A stretch of DNA of 64,000 bases, from positions 61,272,600-61,336,599 of the forward strand of contig CM055100.1 in NCBI GenBank assembly GCA_029204225.1. The letters run 5' to 3'. This stretch comes from Diphasiastrum complanatum. Lineage: Eukaryota > Streptophyta > Lycopodiopsida > Lycopodiales > Lycopodiaceae. Below, one piece after another: positions 50,864 through 64,000 of the stretch. Within the stretch, counting starts at the first letter, position 1; each line of letters opens with the position of its first letter. The position numbers and the translations under genes were made by a program. A model generated the notes under the pieces. The model ran no database searches, was not told where the DNA came from, and saw only the letters and a program-made list of their open reading frames with translations.

Positions 50864-51652
50864 GCATGCACATAGATTATTAGTATACGTAGTGGCATCT
50901 TAGGAGCTTGTTTTTCACTTGGCATAGATGGCGTTGCCAAGCTGTATATGTTGTGGATAACTCTTTTGATTTCAATTATTTTTTAGGACCACAAAAATCC
51001 TTTTCATGACTTCATTTGCGAGTTTGGTATCTTGATTTCAGCAGATATTTTAATCCAAACAAAAATCTTCTTGTATGGTTTTATCGATTATTTTATATTT
51101 TTAGATTTTTTTAGCATGTGCGACTTTGTAGTGCAAAAAGTACATGATCTAAGGTGGGGAAACACGTTTCTTGCATAGAATAGCCTTGTAAAATTTAGCG
51201 CCTAAATTCTTTCTATCAAGGAGTCGGTTGTCAAAAATTGAAGGACAATTTTTTACAATTCGCCCCATGAAGGGAATCAACTTCTAGTTAGAGATGAAGT
51301 ATTCAAGACACTTGCATTAGTCAAGATTGAAACCAGCCAAATACCAAAGATGATAAAAGGTATATTAATGAAATTGTTTGGAGCATTAGCTCTCCATCTT
51401 CCATTTATTCCACACCCACATGGGATTTACGCCTAGGTTCCCTACCACAAATGACACTTACGCAATTTGACTCTGTTTGGGGACCAAATAGAACGCTGAT
51501 TTGGGTATGTGTCTAGAAAAACTTCATTTGATAAAATCAAAACATTGAGACGTACTAGGGTAAAATTCATTTGTTTTGCAACAATGTATTTGCAAATAAC
51601 ATCACTATAAACATGTCTACATCCTAATATAACCACAAAAAGGCATATGCAA
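49419..51652. other. SPT6L 3' flank and spacer to the hAT element
   Basis: The first few hundred bases after the SPT6L stop are probably 3' UTR, although no strict AATAAA is placed. The rest is AT-rich with no recognised gene. Confidence 0.4.
50801..50862. repeat. (CT)n(CA)n compound microsatellite
   Basis: A run of about 12 CT units is followed directly by about 18 CA units. Confidence 0.97.
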
Positions 51653-52603
51653 GTTTGAATCATAGTTGCAGCGAATCGTGATTCGCCAGCTTCGCGATTC
51701 GGGATTCGCGATTTTGCGAATCGCGATTCGCTGCAGCGAATCGTGGACAGAATCGTAAAAAAAAAAAAAACCAGAAACCCGATTTTCGGCCTCCTCGCGC
51801 ACAGAACCGCGCCAGCAGTGGCGGAGGCAAATTTCTTTTCTGAGAGCTGTGGGCGTCCAATCATCGCAAGTGAATACTTGGCAGACATCTACTCGACGAT
51901 ACAGAGTTGGTGTGCATGGTGTCGGGTGGGTCTGAGCTTCGTGGAGAGCGAAACGACCAATTTTTGATATTTGGTAAGTGTAGGCTTGAATTTTTTGCAA
52001 TTGTTGACATTGAGCTGTAGGCAACCAAATCGAGCGTAGTTTGGCTCTAGACCACCTTTCTTCACGGCCACAGTGATTTTTACAGCATCAGTTTCAGCCG
52101 TCACGACACGCCTAGCGAGATTTGAACACCACATTCCAAATGCTTGTGTATTTTGGCCATTTTCACAGAATGGCTTGTTGGAAACCGAGTGAGGTGATGT
52201 CTGAGCCTAGAATGCATTTCCACATGCTTGCACAGACTCCTATGACCTCCGTTCCGCCCGTCTATGTCCGTATCACAAATTTCAATTTTCATGCCCTGAT
52301 TCCATACTTTTTAGGGTTTAGGCGTGGACCATTGTGCAAACATCTGCTAGGGGCGCGGTTTAGGCCCACAATAACGTCAGTCGCCTGTTATCCCTCATAC
52401 AGAAATTATTCTATCCCACACCCTAATCTCATGTTCTTCTTTGGCACTTGATATAATGTGTGAACTGGAATCGTTCTGATGTATGCTCTGGTATTTTGAG
52501 CTCTATTTGAGCTCGGTAATGTTGTTCAATGCAATGTATTTTTTTTTTACTGAACGTTTGCCTGATTATTTGTTGTTTGCAGATTTAGGGTCGTGTTGAT
52601 ACG

Positions 52604-55600
52604 ATGCTAGTGCGGGACCGAGGCCTTTGGGCCGCGGTTGAGCTTACCGATGGGGATGTGGGCACACACCATGGCTCAGGCACCCGCAGATGGAGATGCT
52701 TGCATTGCAGTGGTCACTTCACGGGATCACTCACCAGGGTTAGGGCTCACTTGCTGCGGGTCAGAGGGCCATATGGGCGGACATTGGGCTGATTGCCCCA
52801 GGATTTCTGATGAGGATCTGCAGAGGTTGTCTACCATGTACGGGCCCGGTACTGCATCACAGGGTTCTAGACAGGGACAGGCAGCAGGAGCAGCTACAAG
52901 TAGGCATGCAGGAGGGCTCACAGGCAGACAGGCAGGGCCTACCATGGATATTGGGCCCAGTACATCACGGGCAGGGCATGGTATAGCTGCAGGGCGTAGT
53001 ACATCATGGGTTGGGCATGGTATAGGTGCAGGGCCCAGTACATCACGGGCAGAGCATGGTACAGCTGCAGGGCCCAGTACAGCACGGGTAGAGCATGGTT
53101 CAGGTGCAAGGCCCAGTACAGCACCTTCAGTTCCATCCGCAGCAGCAGCAGGGCCATTAGATGAGCATGTTGGTTCAGCAGCAGCAGGTGCTTCTCGACC
53201 CTCCTCCTCGACAGCAGATGCACCACATGCTTCGGCAGATGTTGCCAGAGAGAGTGACACACCCACAGTCATCCATCCGTTGGGCATGCTAGACCACGAG
53301 CACCATATACACAGCAGAGAGGGGTTAGGCCCAGGCAGCACACCGTTGATCGATGCGGTTGGCAGAGAGAGCAGCAGGCCCATTGCACTCGACTGTGTGG
53401 CCAGTTCTTTTACGAGTGCAACATTGCCTTTGCTGTTGCTGACACTTGGGTGTTCAGGGAGTTCTGTGCACAGATGGCGGCCGTGGATGCTACATGGACA
53501 CCTCCCAGGCGAGAGGCACTACGAGGGAGGTTGCTTCGTCAGGAGGAGGAGACCATCACGCGGGAGTTGAGTTCCATTCGCTTAGCTTGGCAGCAGTAAG
53601 TAACCTTGTAATCTCTTTGCATGTGTTTAGGATTTACTGGTGCCGTAATTTTTGCATATAGCTAATGGGTGTTTTGCGGCAGGTATGGATGCACGATATT
53701 GAGTGATGGATGGACCGACATTCGTCGGCCATCCGTCATCAATGTCTTGGTTTCTTGCCCGCTTGGCACAGTATTCCTACGTGGCGTGGATGCCACTTGA
53801 GGTGGTGACGCCATCACAGCCGATTTCATATGGGAGGTCATTAGAGATGTTATTGTTGACATCGGAGTTGAGCACATGGTTCAGGTTGTCACCGACAACG
53901 CCTCGAACTGTAAGCAGATGGGCAAGATTATGATGAGGGAGCACCCCAGCATTGTGTGGACACCCTGTGCTGCACATTGCATAGACTTGCTCATCCATGA
54001 CCTGTGTGCGCTTCCATGGATCAGAGAGGTATAGTTTGTTCTATTTGCTATGCTTTCTTCCTTCGATGCTGCTAACCACATCTCAACTACTATCTAAACT
54101 TTTTTACTGGGTGTTTGTGTTGCAGATCACTTCTACGGCCATGCGCCTGGTCACTTTTGTCACCAGGAAGAGACGTGTGTTGGCCCTGTTCCGCACCTTC
54201 TCCACCCTAAACCTGAAGAAGCCCGCACCCACACGCTTTGCGTTTTACTTCTTGGTGCTAGAGCGATTGGTGGTGGTGAAGGATGCATTGCGGCGGATGG
54301 TTTCCAGTGTGGCCTTCCGGGACTTTACAGACCTCCCCCATTCGGCATTTTTCCAGTCCACTATGTACGGCAACGAGTTTTGGAGAGCTGCTGAGGAGAT
54401 TAGTGGGATCCTACTACCCATTTACAGAGTGCTGCGTCTGGTAGACCATGAGGGGTGCACCCTTGGTCTCATTTACAAGTTCATGGAGCGCATCGACGAA
54501 GGGATTCTGTTGTCAGCCTTGGACGAGCATAGGTATGACTCTTCAGTGTCTAGTTTGTTGTTTCTCACTCGAGTCTGATGCGTTTCTTTTATGCTATGGT
54601 TTAGTGATTGTTTTAATTTGTCTGCTGCAGGAGGCGCAAGATCTCACGCATCTGGGAGGCCAGATGGGACTACTTCCACCGACCCATCCACGCCGTAGCC
54701 CACATGTTGCACCCCTTGTGGCGCTCTACACAAGAGAGGGACGATCCGGAGCTGCACAGGGGATGGGTGGAGTACACAGAGCGCGTATGGCCTGGACCAG
54801 GTACGTGTGAGAAATCGTTTGGTAGCAATGTTACTGCAGTATTGTACTCATTGGTAGTGTCTGAATTCGAGGGGTCTTACATGTGCCATGTTTTTCCTTT
54901 TGCCAACAGGTTCGATTCTGGCCAACATTGCAAGCCAGCTGCTCGCATTTGAGCGCTTCCAATTTCCTTTCGATGGAGAGCAGAGTCGGCAGAGGGAGGA
55001 TCAGCTGAGGCCCGTTACATGGTGGTGCATCCACGGGCGCAGCACATGTGACCTGAGGCGATTGGCTGAGAGAGTCCTTGCACATAACTGTTCTGCAGGA
55101 GCTTGTGAGCGGAATTGGAACACCTGGGCCTTGTATCACACGCAGAAGAGGAACAGGTTGTCCATCGAGCAGTGTAGGCAGTTGGTGTTTGTGAACACCA
55201 ACGGCCGCATGCTGAGGCACACACGAGGAGAGGGTCTGATGCTCGAGGTGAGTCACATCATCACCCCTTTTTTCTTGGTATGCTTTGATGAATTGATTTG
55301 CTTTCAAAATATGCAGTGAGTTGCACAATACCTGCCTAACAACAATGTATTGTTTTTGGTTACAGGTGGACCCCGACACTTGCTTGGTGGATTCGATAGC
55401 TGCTACTCCTCGGGCACCACCCACACAGGAGGAGATGGATGATGAGATCCATAGAGAGCTCTACAAACATGCACAGGCTGACGCACGGGCTTTACGGCGG
55501 CAGAGGAGGACAGAGAGGCAGAGGGAGAGGGCTGAGGAGGGAGATGACGAGGTCCCGGAGGGTGGAGAGATGCTCGGGGCAGACTATGTGGAGGAGGAGG

Positions 55601-55770
55601 AGTGGGTTGAGGGAGATATAGAGGAGGACGAGGAGATGTGGGCGGAGTCACAGGGGGATGACCTGGCTGACCTGCTGGTGGACCCTGATGCAGAGACAGA
55701 GGATGAGCCAGCCATTCTTGCACATAGGCCTAGGGGGAGACCTAGAGGTTCTAGGAGGGGGGGGTGCTGA
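52604..55770 (+). pseudogene. hAT transposase (BED finger, DUF659, C-terminal dimerisation)
   Basis: Inferred exons: 52604-53595, 53683-54028, 54126-54532, 54631-54800, 54910-55247, 55366-55770. The BED-type finger reads RWRCLHCSGHFTGSLTRVRA near the start. DUF659 reads YGCTILSDGWTDIRRPSVIN, VVTDNASN and PCAAHCIDLL. The dimerisation block reads SAGACERNWNTWALYHTQKR, then NRL. The acidic C-terminus ends with an AT-hook-like RPRGRPRG. A functional family enzyme would cut and join the element ends. Lesions: the frame shifts after the finger (near 52770-52790), shifts back before CGQFFYECN (53396), and a TGA interrupts DUF659 at 53798-53800. Splice sites and later exons are intact, so inactivation looks recent. 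Confidence 0.88.
52953..53125 (+). repeat. 39-bp minisatellite inside hAT transposase exon 1
   Basis: Four 39-bp units plus a partial fifth, starting GGGCCCAGTACATCACGGG, encode a repeated 13-residue unit of the form GPSTSRAxHGxAA. The unit is a multiple of three, so length change would keep the frame. It sits in the low-complexity linker between the BED finger and DUF659. Confidence 0.92.
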
Positions 55771-56313
55771 GTACTCTTTTTGTAGACAGGAGTGGAGCAT
55801 CACAGGCAGTCGTCGGCCAGGCATCATCATAGTGGGTAGGGCCATCCCAGGGCGTAGGGGTACGGCCACCTGACACACAGGCATGACGGAGTAGACACAG
55901 GGCTGGGGGCAGCCAGATGGGGTCCAGAGGAGGGGAGAGAGACAGAGGCAAAGGCAGAGGTAGAGGCAGGGAGAGGGGGGTGGTCCAGAGCCAGGGCACA
56001 CAGCAGGGATCCAGAGCACGCAGCAGAGCTAGGGCCACACCACAGCATATGGCTCCCTTCAGTTCCGATTCATCTGCGGACCCATGAGATCTGCAGTCCA
56101 CAGATTCGGATGATTTATTCTACCATGACTCTGACGAGCCTTAGTTATATAGTTTTCATTATGTTCATGGAGCATCATTGTACCCCTTTTTGGTGCCATG
56201 TGGCCCGATATTATATATTATGATGATCCTATTCACAGCATTGTCGTGATTCAGTATTGTTCTTTGTGGTTTTAGTTCAGTAACTTCGGTTTTATGGTTT
56301 ATGATTTATGGTT

Positions 56314-56454
<141 letters not shown>

Positions 56455-56874
56455 GGTTGTTTTGTCAAAAATTGTTTCATTTAAGGCTAAAGTTCAGAAT
56501 GATTCAGCTAGGTTTTTGTTCAGCATGGTTTTAGTTCCATTTGTTGTGAATCGTGATCAGAGAGAGATAGAGAGAGGGAGAATCAGAGAAAGGGAGATTC
56601 CTGCTATGTTCACTGGGAATGCCCCAATGTGTTCTCTTTTTTTTATATGGGATGCAACGTTAGCGTAAAGGGACCATCCTGCACCTAAAACAGTCGGCAA
56701 ACTACACAATCATACTCCCCTCGATCAGAGCTTTCATCTAATACCCATATTGCACAAAAAAATTTCAAAAAAAAATAAATTCGATTCTACACGATTCTGG
56801 AAAATCCCAAATTGCGAATCGGGATCGCGATTCTGATCGCGATTCGCAAATCGCGCTGCAACTCTGGTTTGAAT

Positions 56875-57670
56875 CACAAAAGCTCCCAAGTGTCCCTTTC
56901 CACAACATCTAGGATATATAGAGCCTAGTTTTTATGGACAAAGAAATCCTCTTATCCAACTTGGTTATTGCATGGGGCTGAATTTTATTTGATATGTGAT
57001 CTCTTGATAGTTGATGTACTAATTATAGATAACTAGGAAAAAAATGTAATTTCTTAAGAATGCAATTATGATGTTATATTAAAAGAACAAGAGCATTTTT
57101 AGGGACGTTTCTCTAGACAATATTGACCTCCTACATAATATCTAAAGCTAGGGGCAATATTTTTATTCACCCATTTTTTATGAAGATGTCAACTTGTCAA
57201 TTTCCACAAAGACCTCAGCATTCACAAAGCTGATGAACATAAGTATTGTATTCTTGAACAATTAATATGTGAGCAACTCACGACTTTTGGCAAATGAATT
57301 ATGCATGAGCTTCCATAAACTTGTTGCTCATTAAAACTAAAAAAATTCCACCAAATCAAATTTATCATTAAATCAAGAAGCACTAAGTGCCAAATAATCG
57401 TAAGTGATAGGAGAATTGATGGTTGATTAAACTACATTGCACAATTTTCATAAAATGTGTAAAGAAAATTTTACCAAAATAAAGTGCCATTGGGACTCAA
57501 ATCATGGCATTTCTCATTAATACGAGCACATTGGCATCTATGAATGAAAGGTCCAACAAAAGCTCCCAAAACTTGAATGTTGTTTACCTATGTTGGTTAG
57601 ACAATAATGGACATATCAAAACTACAATATTATTTTAAAGCAGAATTTTAGAAAGAGCCTTTTTTTTTTT
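56875..57670. other. AT-rich spacer, no feature recognised
   Basis: AT-rich DNA with no open frame or repeat that I can identify. Confidence 0.4.
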
Positions 57671-57675
57671 TTTTT

Positions 57676-59000
<1,325 letters not shown>

Positions 59001-59002
59001 TC

Positions 59003-59024
59003 GGGGGGGGGGGGGGGGGGGGGG
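59003..59024. repeat. Homopolymer run of 22 G
   Basis: Twenty-two consecutive G residues, rare in plant DNA, could form G-quadruplex structures. The length may be imprecise because homopolymers are error-prone in sequencing. Confidence 0.9.
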
Positions 59025-59780
59025 AATCGACAATTGTTGGCCATGCCCAAATTGTCAAAGCCATTATTGAGTTGACTATCAACTATCAGTTCAACTGTTG
59101 ACTATGGATTTGAGCATCTATGTTCACAACCCTATGATTTCCATAGAATCTCCAACACAACAAATTTTGTCCAATAGCGACTGCTAACAACATGCAGTGC
59201 CTTAATCCAAGTTGTAAATCTATCACTTAAGCATTCTTGTAATTGTACTACTACCATGTATAGATATTCAATAGCACGTCAATGTAAAGGTTAATCTATG
59301 AATCAATGAATTAGATGATAAATCCATCAGACATTCAATCAAAATGCAACTATTCAATCTTTCTCTTTGTTTTCAGAGTATTGTTTTAGGAAGATCATGT
59401 ACTAAATGCACTCAAACTGTACACACACTTTCGACTTAATCGAATCGTTTTCAGTAAACAGAGTGGTGTCTATGTCTTGTTGAATTATTTATTTTTCAGT
59501 TTTGTCTGATTCATTACATGCAAATAACATGATTCATAGGTTGAGCTGTTCTTGTGAGGGACAATTAATGTTGATTGTAATGCTCTAGCTTCGGCTTGCC
59601 TGATCTATTCATGTTTTCGCATCTTTTATCGACTTTGTGTGTGTCTACGTAATCGACTGTATTGATCCTTGCAACTTCGAAGCTCGGATTAAGTAGAGCT
59701 ATTAGTGACTTATTCACAATAGCTCGAACCGATAGACGTAGATTCATGCACCGAGGAATCCTTTTGCAACATTTTTGACA

Positions 59781-60320
59781 TGGTATCAGATCATATCTAT
59801 ACTATTTGATCCCTTACTTTATCTAACACCGACATGGTATTAAAGCGTATCTATACTATATGATCCCTTAATTTATCTTATACAAACATGGTATCAAAGA
59901 TTAATATTTAAGCCTTTAGCCTAATAGAGCATACAGTATCAGAACTTTCACATTTACATACAGAGTAAGCACTCATGGAATTGTTTTGAAGTCACACAAT
60001 CTACTATTTGCATACTTCCATCTCAAATTTCCTAATAGATTCCCAATCAAAGTCTGGTCTCATGGTAGACAAACTCGATGGACCGAATTACCATCTATGG
60101 AAGTTCAAGATAAAAGTCGTGCTAATGGCCAAAGAACTCTAAGAAATAATATTGGAGAATGAAATTTTGGAATCCGTGGATTCGGATGGGTCGATAATCG
60201 GATTGGGACGATCCTACTACCGCACGAAGGTGGTGGTCGACTGGTTCCCTCGGTGCGTGCACTACTACAACAATATCCCCCTCCTCAAATGTGAATCGTC
60301 CTCGTGAACAGATAATCTTC
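59781..60320 (+). pseudogene. Copia 5' relic: triplicated primer-binding site and gag start
   Basis: TGGTATCAGATC at 59781 matches the tRNA-Met primer-binding site. It recurs in diverged tandem units at 59835 (TGGTATTAAAGC) and 59889 (TGGTATCAAAGA), a 54-bp period. At 60063 a gag-like frame reads MVDKLDGPNYHLWKFKIKVV, then LMAKEL and a stop, matching the start of copia gag (LDG.NY..WK..M...L). The upstream DNA ending ...TTTTTGACA may be the 5' LTR. Confidence 0.6.
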
Positions 60321-61107
60321 ATTTTCGAGAGTTATTGATTTCTTAGAAAAAAATATTTTCATGTCGAAGATCTTCGTTAGGTTACAAGTAGAGATTTTTT
60401 TCATTCGTTGATGACCTTCACTTGAGATTAAAAAATCAAATGTTGATTCAATATATATTTCAGCAACATAGAATAAGCATCATCACATATAAAAGTCAGC
60501 ATCACATAGTCTGCAACACAATATACAAGAAAAAGACTTCATATATTAAGGTCTTCGTGTAACAGATGTGCCAATTCCAAATCTCTTTGGCACTCGAGCA
60601 ACATTACATCTTTTCTTGCTCTGGTGTAACTCCCGATAGGTAAATTGCCATAAGGTATCAACCTTACAGGGAGCAGAGAGCCATCAAAAAGTTCTAGAAC
60701 TAATTGAAAATCTTCTTCAGAGATTTTCCTAAGTGAAAACTGCTCGAATAAAGTAAAGGAGAACTGAATAAATTTACACTTTACAAATAAACTTTGAACA
60801 GAAAATAAAAGTTTGGTTGTAAATGTGCCAAACTGCCAAAAAGTATATGTCTATATTCGCCTGATCTCAATCTATCCTGCAAATTATGCTTAATTTCCGC
60901 AAAATAGCTTGAAAAGTTGCGCTTCCAATTAGTTTAAATACTATACAGATCCGGATATTCCATGTTGATATTTAGCAGCAGATCTGCGTCGCGAGTAGTG
61001 CCTTGTCATTCTCGAGTGGAATCAAAAACTCGACTTGAAAATTCTCGAGCATCTAGTCTTGAAGAGACTGTAGCTTCGAGGAATCTATCTGGATTAGCCC
61101 AGAGCTG
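60321..61107. other. Unassigned DNA between copia fragments
   Basis: AT-rich sequence with no recognised coding block separates the copia gag and RT pieces. It may be deleted copia interior or another insertion. Confidence 0.35.
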
Positions 61108-61593
61108 TTGCATAGCTATAAAAGGGATCTGTCAAAGAAATTTGACATGATTGATTTAGGAGCTGTCCATTCTTTTTTAGGAATTCACATTACTAGAAAT
61201 AGACTTCAGAAGAAGATCCATCTTAGCCAGCAGGCATATCTAAAAGACATTTTAGAAAATTTCATATGTTTGATTGCAAATCAATTGATACTCCAATGGA
61301 TCCAAGTATAGTATTGACTAAACCTACTTATGCTGATTTTGATAGTGAAGTACTCGACATAGCGAAGTACCCTTATCATTCACTAGCAGGATCTTTGATG
61401 TATGCAATGTTGTGTACTGGACCAGATTTAGCATACATTGTTAGCACGTTAAGTCAATTCATGTCTAATCCTAGGATCTTCCATTGGAAAGCATTAAAGA
61501 GAGTGATGAGATATATTCAGGGAGGTTTAGATCACATTTTATGTTATGATGGAAATGCTATCAACCCACTTATTATGGCCATATTCGGTTAAG
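61108..61593 (+). pseudogene. Ty1/copia RT/RNase H junction fragment
   Basis: The first frame reads LSKKFDMIDLGAVHSFLGIH, then HLSQQAYLKDILENF. A frameshift near 61262 leads to DCKSIDTPMDPS, YHSLAGSLMYAMLCTGPDLA, STLSQFMSNP and ALKRVMRYIQGG. These are the standard copia blocks after the RT catalytic core (F.M.DLG....FLGI..., TP......L......YR.LVGSLMYL...RPDI.). The frameshift inactivates it. It may be the continuation of the element at 59781. Confidence 0.85.
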
Positions 61594-61604
61594 GACCTTA
61601 GATA

Positions 61605-62053
61605 GTCCTAATATGGTAGACCGGCCCTCCAGTACTCGAGATTATTGGTCACGCCGTGATTTAATTCCATGTCAAGGCATGTTTGTGGCTAATTACCTTG
61701 AGAAGACCCAAACACTCTAATTGAGACATTTGGAGCATTGCATGTCTGTGTGATAGATATAGGCAGGAGGATTGCATGAAGAGATGTGATCTATTTATAG
61801 TTGACCTGCATGGTTACATGCACAGGACTCTACTCTCTATATAAGGAGGTGGGGATTCTCCCGTCGACATATTGGGTTTAGGTTACTAGGTTCTCCTTTC
61901 TTCCTTTGCTTCACATGGCATGGCTTGGGGGTTAGATCCAGGTTTGATCTAGGATTGGTTGGGCAGTTTGGCTCCACGGTCTCTCTTATTGTGTTCTCCT
62001 ATCCTCATCTTAGGGACAATCCTTTTGAGGGTCTTAACATTATTATCAGAGCC
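61605..62053 (+). mobile_element. Probable LTR with TATA box and primer-binding site
   Basis: TATATAAG at 61838-61845 is followed about 200 bases later by TATCAGAGCC at 62044-62053, a near-match to the tRNA-Met primer-binding site. This spacing fits a 5' LTR (U3 with TATA, R-U5, then PBS). The LTR start is not defined. The frame after it (62062-62301) has no recognised gag motif. Confidence 0.45.
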
Positions 62054-64000
62054 TAACTAAGATGCAGTCTTGGATAGGAGTGGAGGCAAACTCTACATCG
62101 GATTGGAAGCTAGGAACACTTGGAGTAACATTTCGGTTGAGTGCTATTTTCTCAATGGAATTGGATTCACTAATTCCGGTGGTCAACACACCTTTTGAAA
62201 TTGGTAGAGTACACTTCTACATGGTTGATTTTGGTAAAGATGCTGTGAATCAGCTTGAATTCATTTGTGATTCTCTGTTTCTTGAGGAATCTTCCAATTG
62301 AGGTAGAATGATTTGCTTGTGTAGATCCACTTTCTTGTTCAAATCTGTTTTTGAAGATGGATGATTTGCATGAGTCCATAATGGTTTGGACAGTTTGATT
62401 CAAATTGGGCAGCAAGAGATTTACTGATAGATTGATATGGAATCGATTTATCCTACATAAATAAACTGATTGCTACTGGAAGTCTTAAATTTTTTGGTTT
62501 GCATGTGAGGAATTAAGGTTATTTGACTAATCCTCTTTTGTTTTATGCAAACTGGAAACTGAAACCATGGAATGGATTTGTAAATTGTTGATTCTCTAGA
62601 AAAGCAGATTTGGAATTGGAAAATGTGTGCATGCTGATAAACCTTGTAAAACCTTTGTGTAATTGGTTCTCACCTCCTCTGTGAAGAGTTGTAACTGTGA
62701 TTGTATCAATCCATGTTTAATTGGCTGTAATTCTTCATCGTAAGATTGAGGAAGAGTTGGGAGTTAACACCATTAAACTCCAAAACATTCTATTCTTCAG
62801 TTCACAGAAGTAGCAAAGGATGAGAAAGGACTGTAATCTTGTCTCAATTGCTATTGGACTGAGATGTAATGTTTTTTTGCTTGATGAGGGCAGGTAGATA
62901 ACCCTATAAGTGGTTCCAAATCGCTCTTGATTTCCATTTTTTTGTGGGTATTTCAATCTGGAAGACCTGTGAACAAAGTAAGGAAACCAATGAGGATTGA
63001 GCACTTTTTCATTTGAAAGTTTTTGGATGACAAAAAGGAGATCCTATTACCCTTCTCTTTGAGTTTGAAACAGTTCAAAAGGGATGAAAGATGTAAGATA
63101 TGTCCATTTTACCAATCACTGCAGCTTGGAATCAGAACAAGTATCCCAGTTTAGGCGCAGCTGAGTGAAGGATGTATGAAGCATCTCTGAAAACCTCTGC
63201 TTAGCGCTTGAAGAGAGGTGGCTGACTGTGGGATCCACCAGAAGTTTGTCTTGTGAAAAACAAAGTGAAGAAGAAATGGTTGCGCTTCGCCTTGGCTGAA
63301 TGGATGAATGGAACTTGTTGCGAGCTATGGAGGAGGATTGACGTTGTCCCTGTCTCCTCGCGATCCAGCTATGGAAACGCTCTCTCTCTCGCGCTTATGA
63401 TCTCTCTCTCGCGAGGCATCCCTCTGTCTCGTTTGTTGATGGCCGCGCTGTCAAAATGGTATAGAGGGAGCCGACCCTAAGTTTTTTTTTCTTTGGAAAA
63501 AATAGGGTTTGTTTTTTCATGGAGGGGCCCATGGCCTTTTGTAAAAAAAAAAAAAGGATTTAAAATCTTACTTTTTGGGCTTGTGCATGAAAGTTATGAT
63601 TGTAAAATGGTCGGAAATTTTGGTATTGGCTAATTGTTTGCATTTAGTGCTTTTACATGCCTGTTTATCTTGGAAAGGATTTTGACATTTTCTTAGTCGT
63701 GAGTTAGTTCGAAATCGGTTTTGGGGAAATAACACCCAGTTAGAGAAATTCCGATTTCTTGGTGTTTGTTTGTCAAAATTTAACCTTCGATAATATGCAT
63801 GTCACTTTGACATTTTTTGCTAAGCCGATTTTTTGGAACTTGAGTACCATTGTTCGTGGTCAAGCAGTATTAATTGGTTTCCAGTGGAAATTTTTTTGAA
63901 GCCGATCTTGACGGAACTAAGGGAGTGATATAGTTCTCAAGCATAAACCAGGTCTAGAATCTGATTCCTTGGTATGATGCTATTTAAACCAATTAATTCT
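62054..64000. other. No gene recognised; GC-richer patch near 63250-63470
   Basis: Most of this end is AT-rich. At about 63250-63470 a GC-richer patch with CTCTCTCTCGCG repeats resembles a GA-rich leader read on the minus strand, but no exon could be tied to it. Confidence 0.35.

Noticed and set aside
52727-53383. 218-codon minus-strand frame opposite hAT exon 1
   Set aside because: It is the shadow of a GC-rich minisatellite region; the + strand frame carries the transposase.
60122-60322. Minus-strand 66-codon frame
   Set aside because: Overlaps the copia gag relic and has no family match.
63253-63480. 75-codon frame in the GC-richer patch at the right end
   Set aside because: No homology, CT-repeat driven composition, no splice partner visible within the window.

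Overview
The window is nuclear DNA of a land plant with a large, repeat-rich genome. The evidence is two spliced genes of plant type and a background of plant transposable elements: L1-like LINEs, Ty1/copia and Ty3/gypsy relics, hAT elements and a CACTA-like terminus. A seed-free vascular plant such as a fern is my best guess, from the kb-scale introns, the GA microsatellites and the element mix. The sequence alone does not prove it.

Layout. 1-8050: three LINE pieces, all on the + strand (a 3' end, a 5'-half relic, and a nearly full-length copy with ORF1, endonuclease and reverse transcriptase), plus an LTR edge with a tRNA-Met primer-binding site. 9299-19989 (+): the seven 3' exons of a TMEM120/TMPIT membrane-protein gene. 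Its introns hold a copia fragment, two hAT relics and one short hAT element with a perfect 8-bp target duplication. 22600-33500: a nested repeat zone with a minus-strand copia relic, a minus-strand LINE 3' end, a CACTA-like AATTGCGG palindrome field, a gypsy RT fragment, two dispersed repeat pairs, and a duplicated piece of the TMEM120 gene that keeps its intron. 34168-49418 (+): a complete 17-exon SPT6-like transcription elongation factor (about 1726 aa). It has an acidic N-terminus, an RNase H-like YqgF fold, HhH, S1, tandem SH2 and a plant-type GW/WG tail. 51661-56866: a complete-ended hAT transposon of 5206 bp with 8-bp target duplications and a degraded BED/DUF659/dimerisation transposase. 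57000-64000: microsatellites, copia pieces and LTR-like ends, with no cellular gene recognised.

The two host genes are independent and co-oriented. SPT6L acts with RNA polymerase II in transcription elongation, and its GW/WG tail is of the kind that binds ARGONAUTE. TMEM120 is a membrane protein of the nuclear envelope/ER. Most of the novelty lies in the mobile DNA: a hAT family whose subterminal palindromes keep their layout while their core sequence changes, and a host-gene fragment beside a dispersed repeat.
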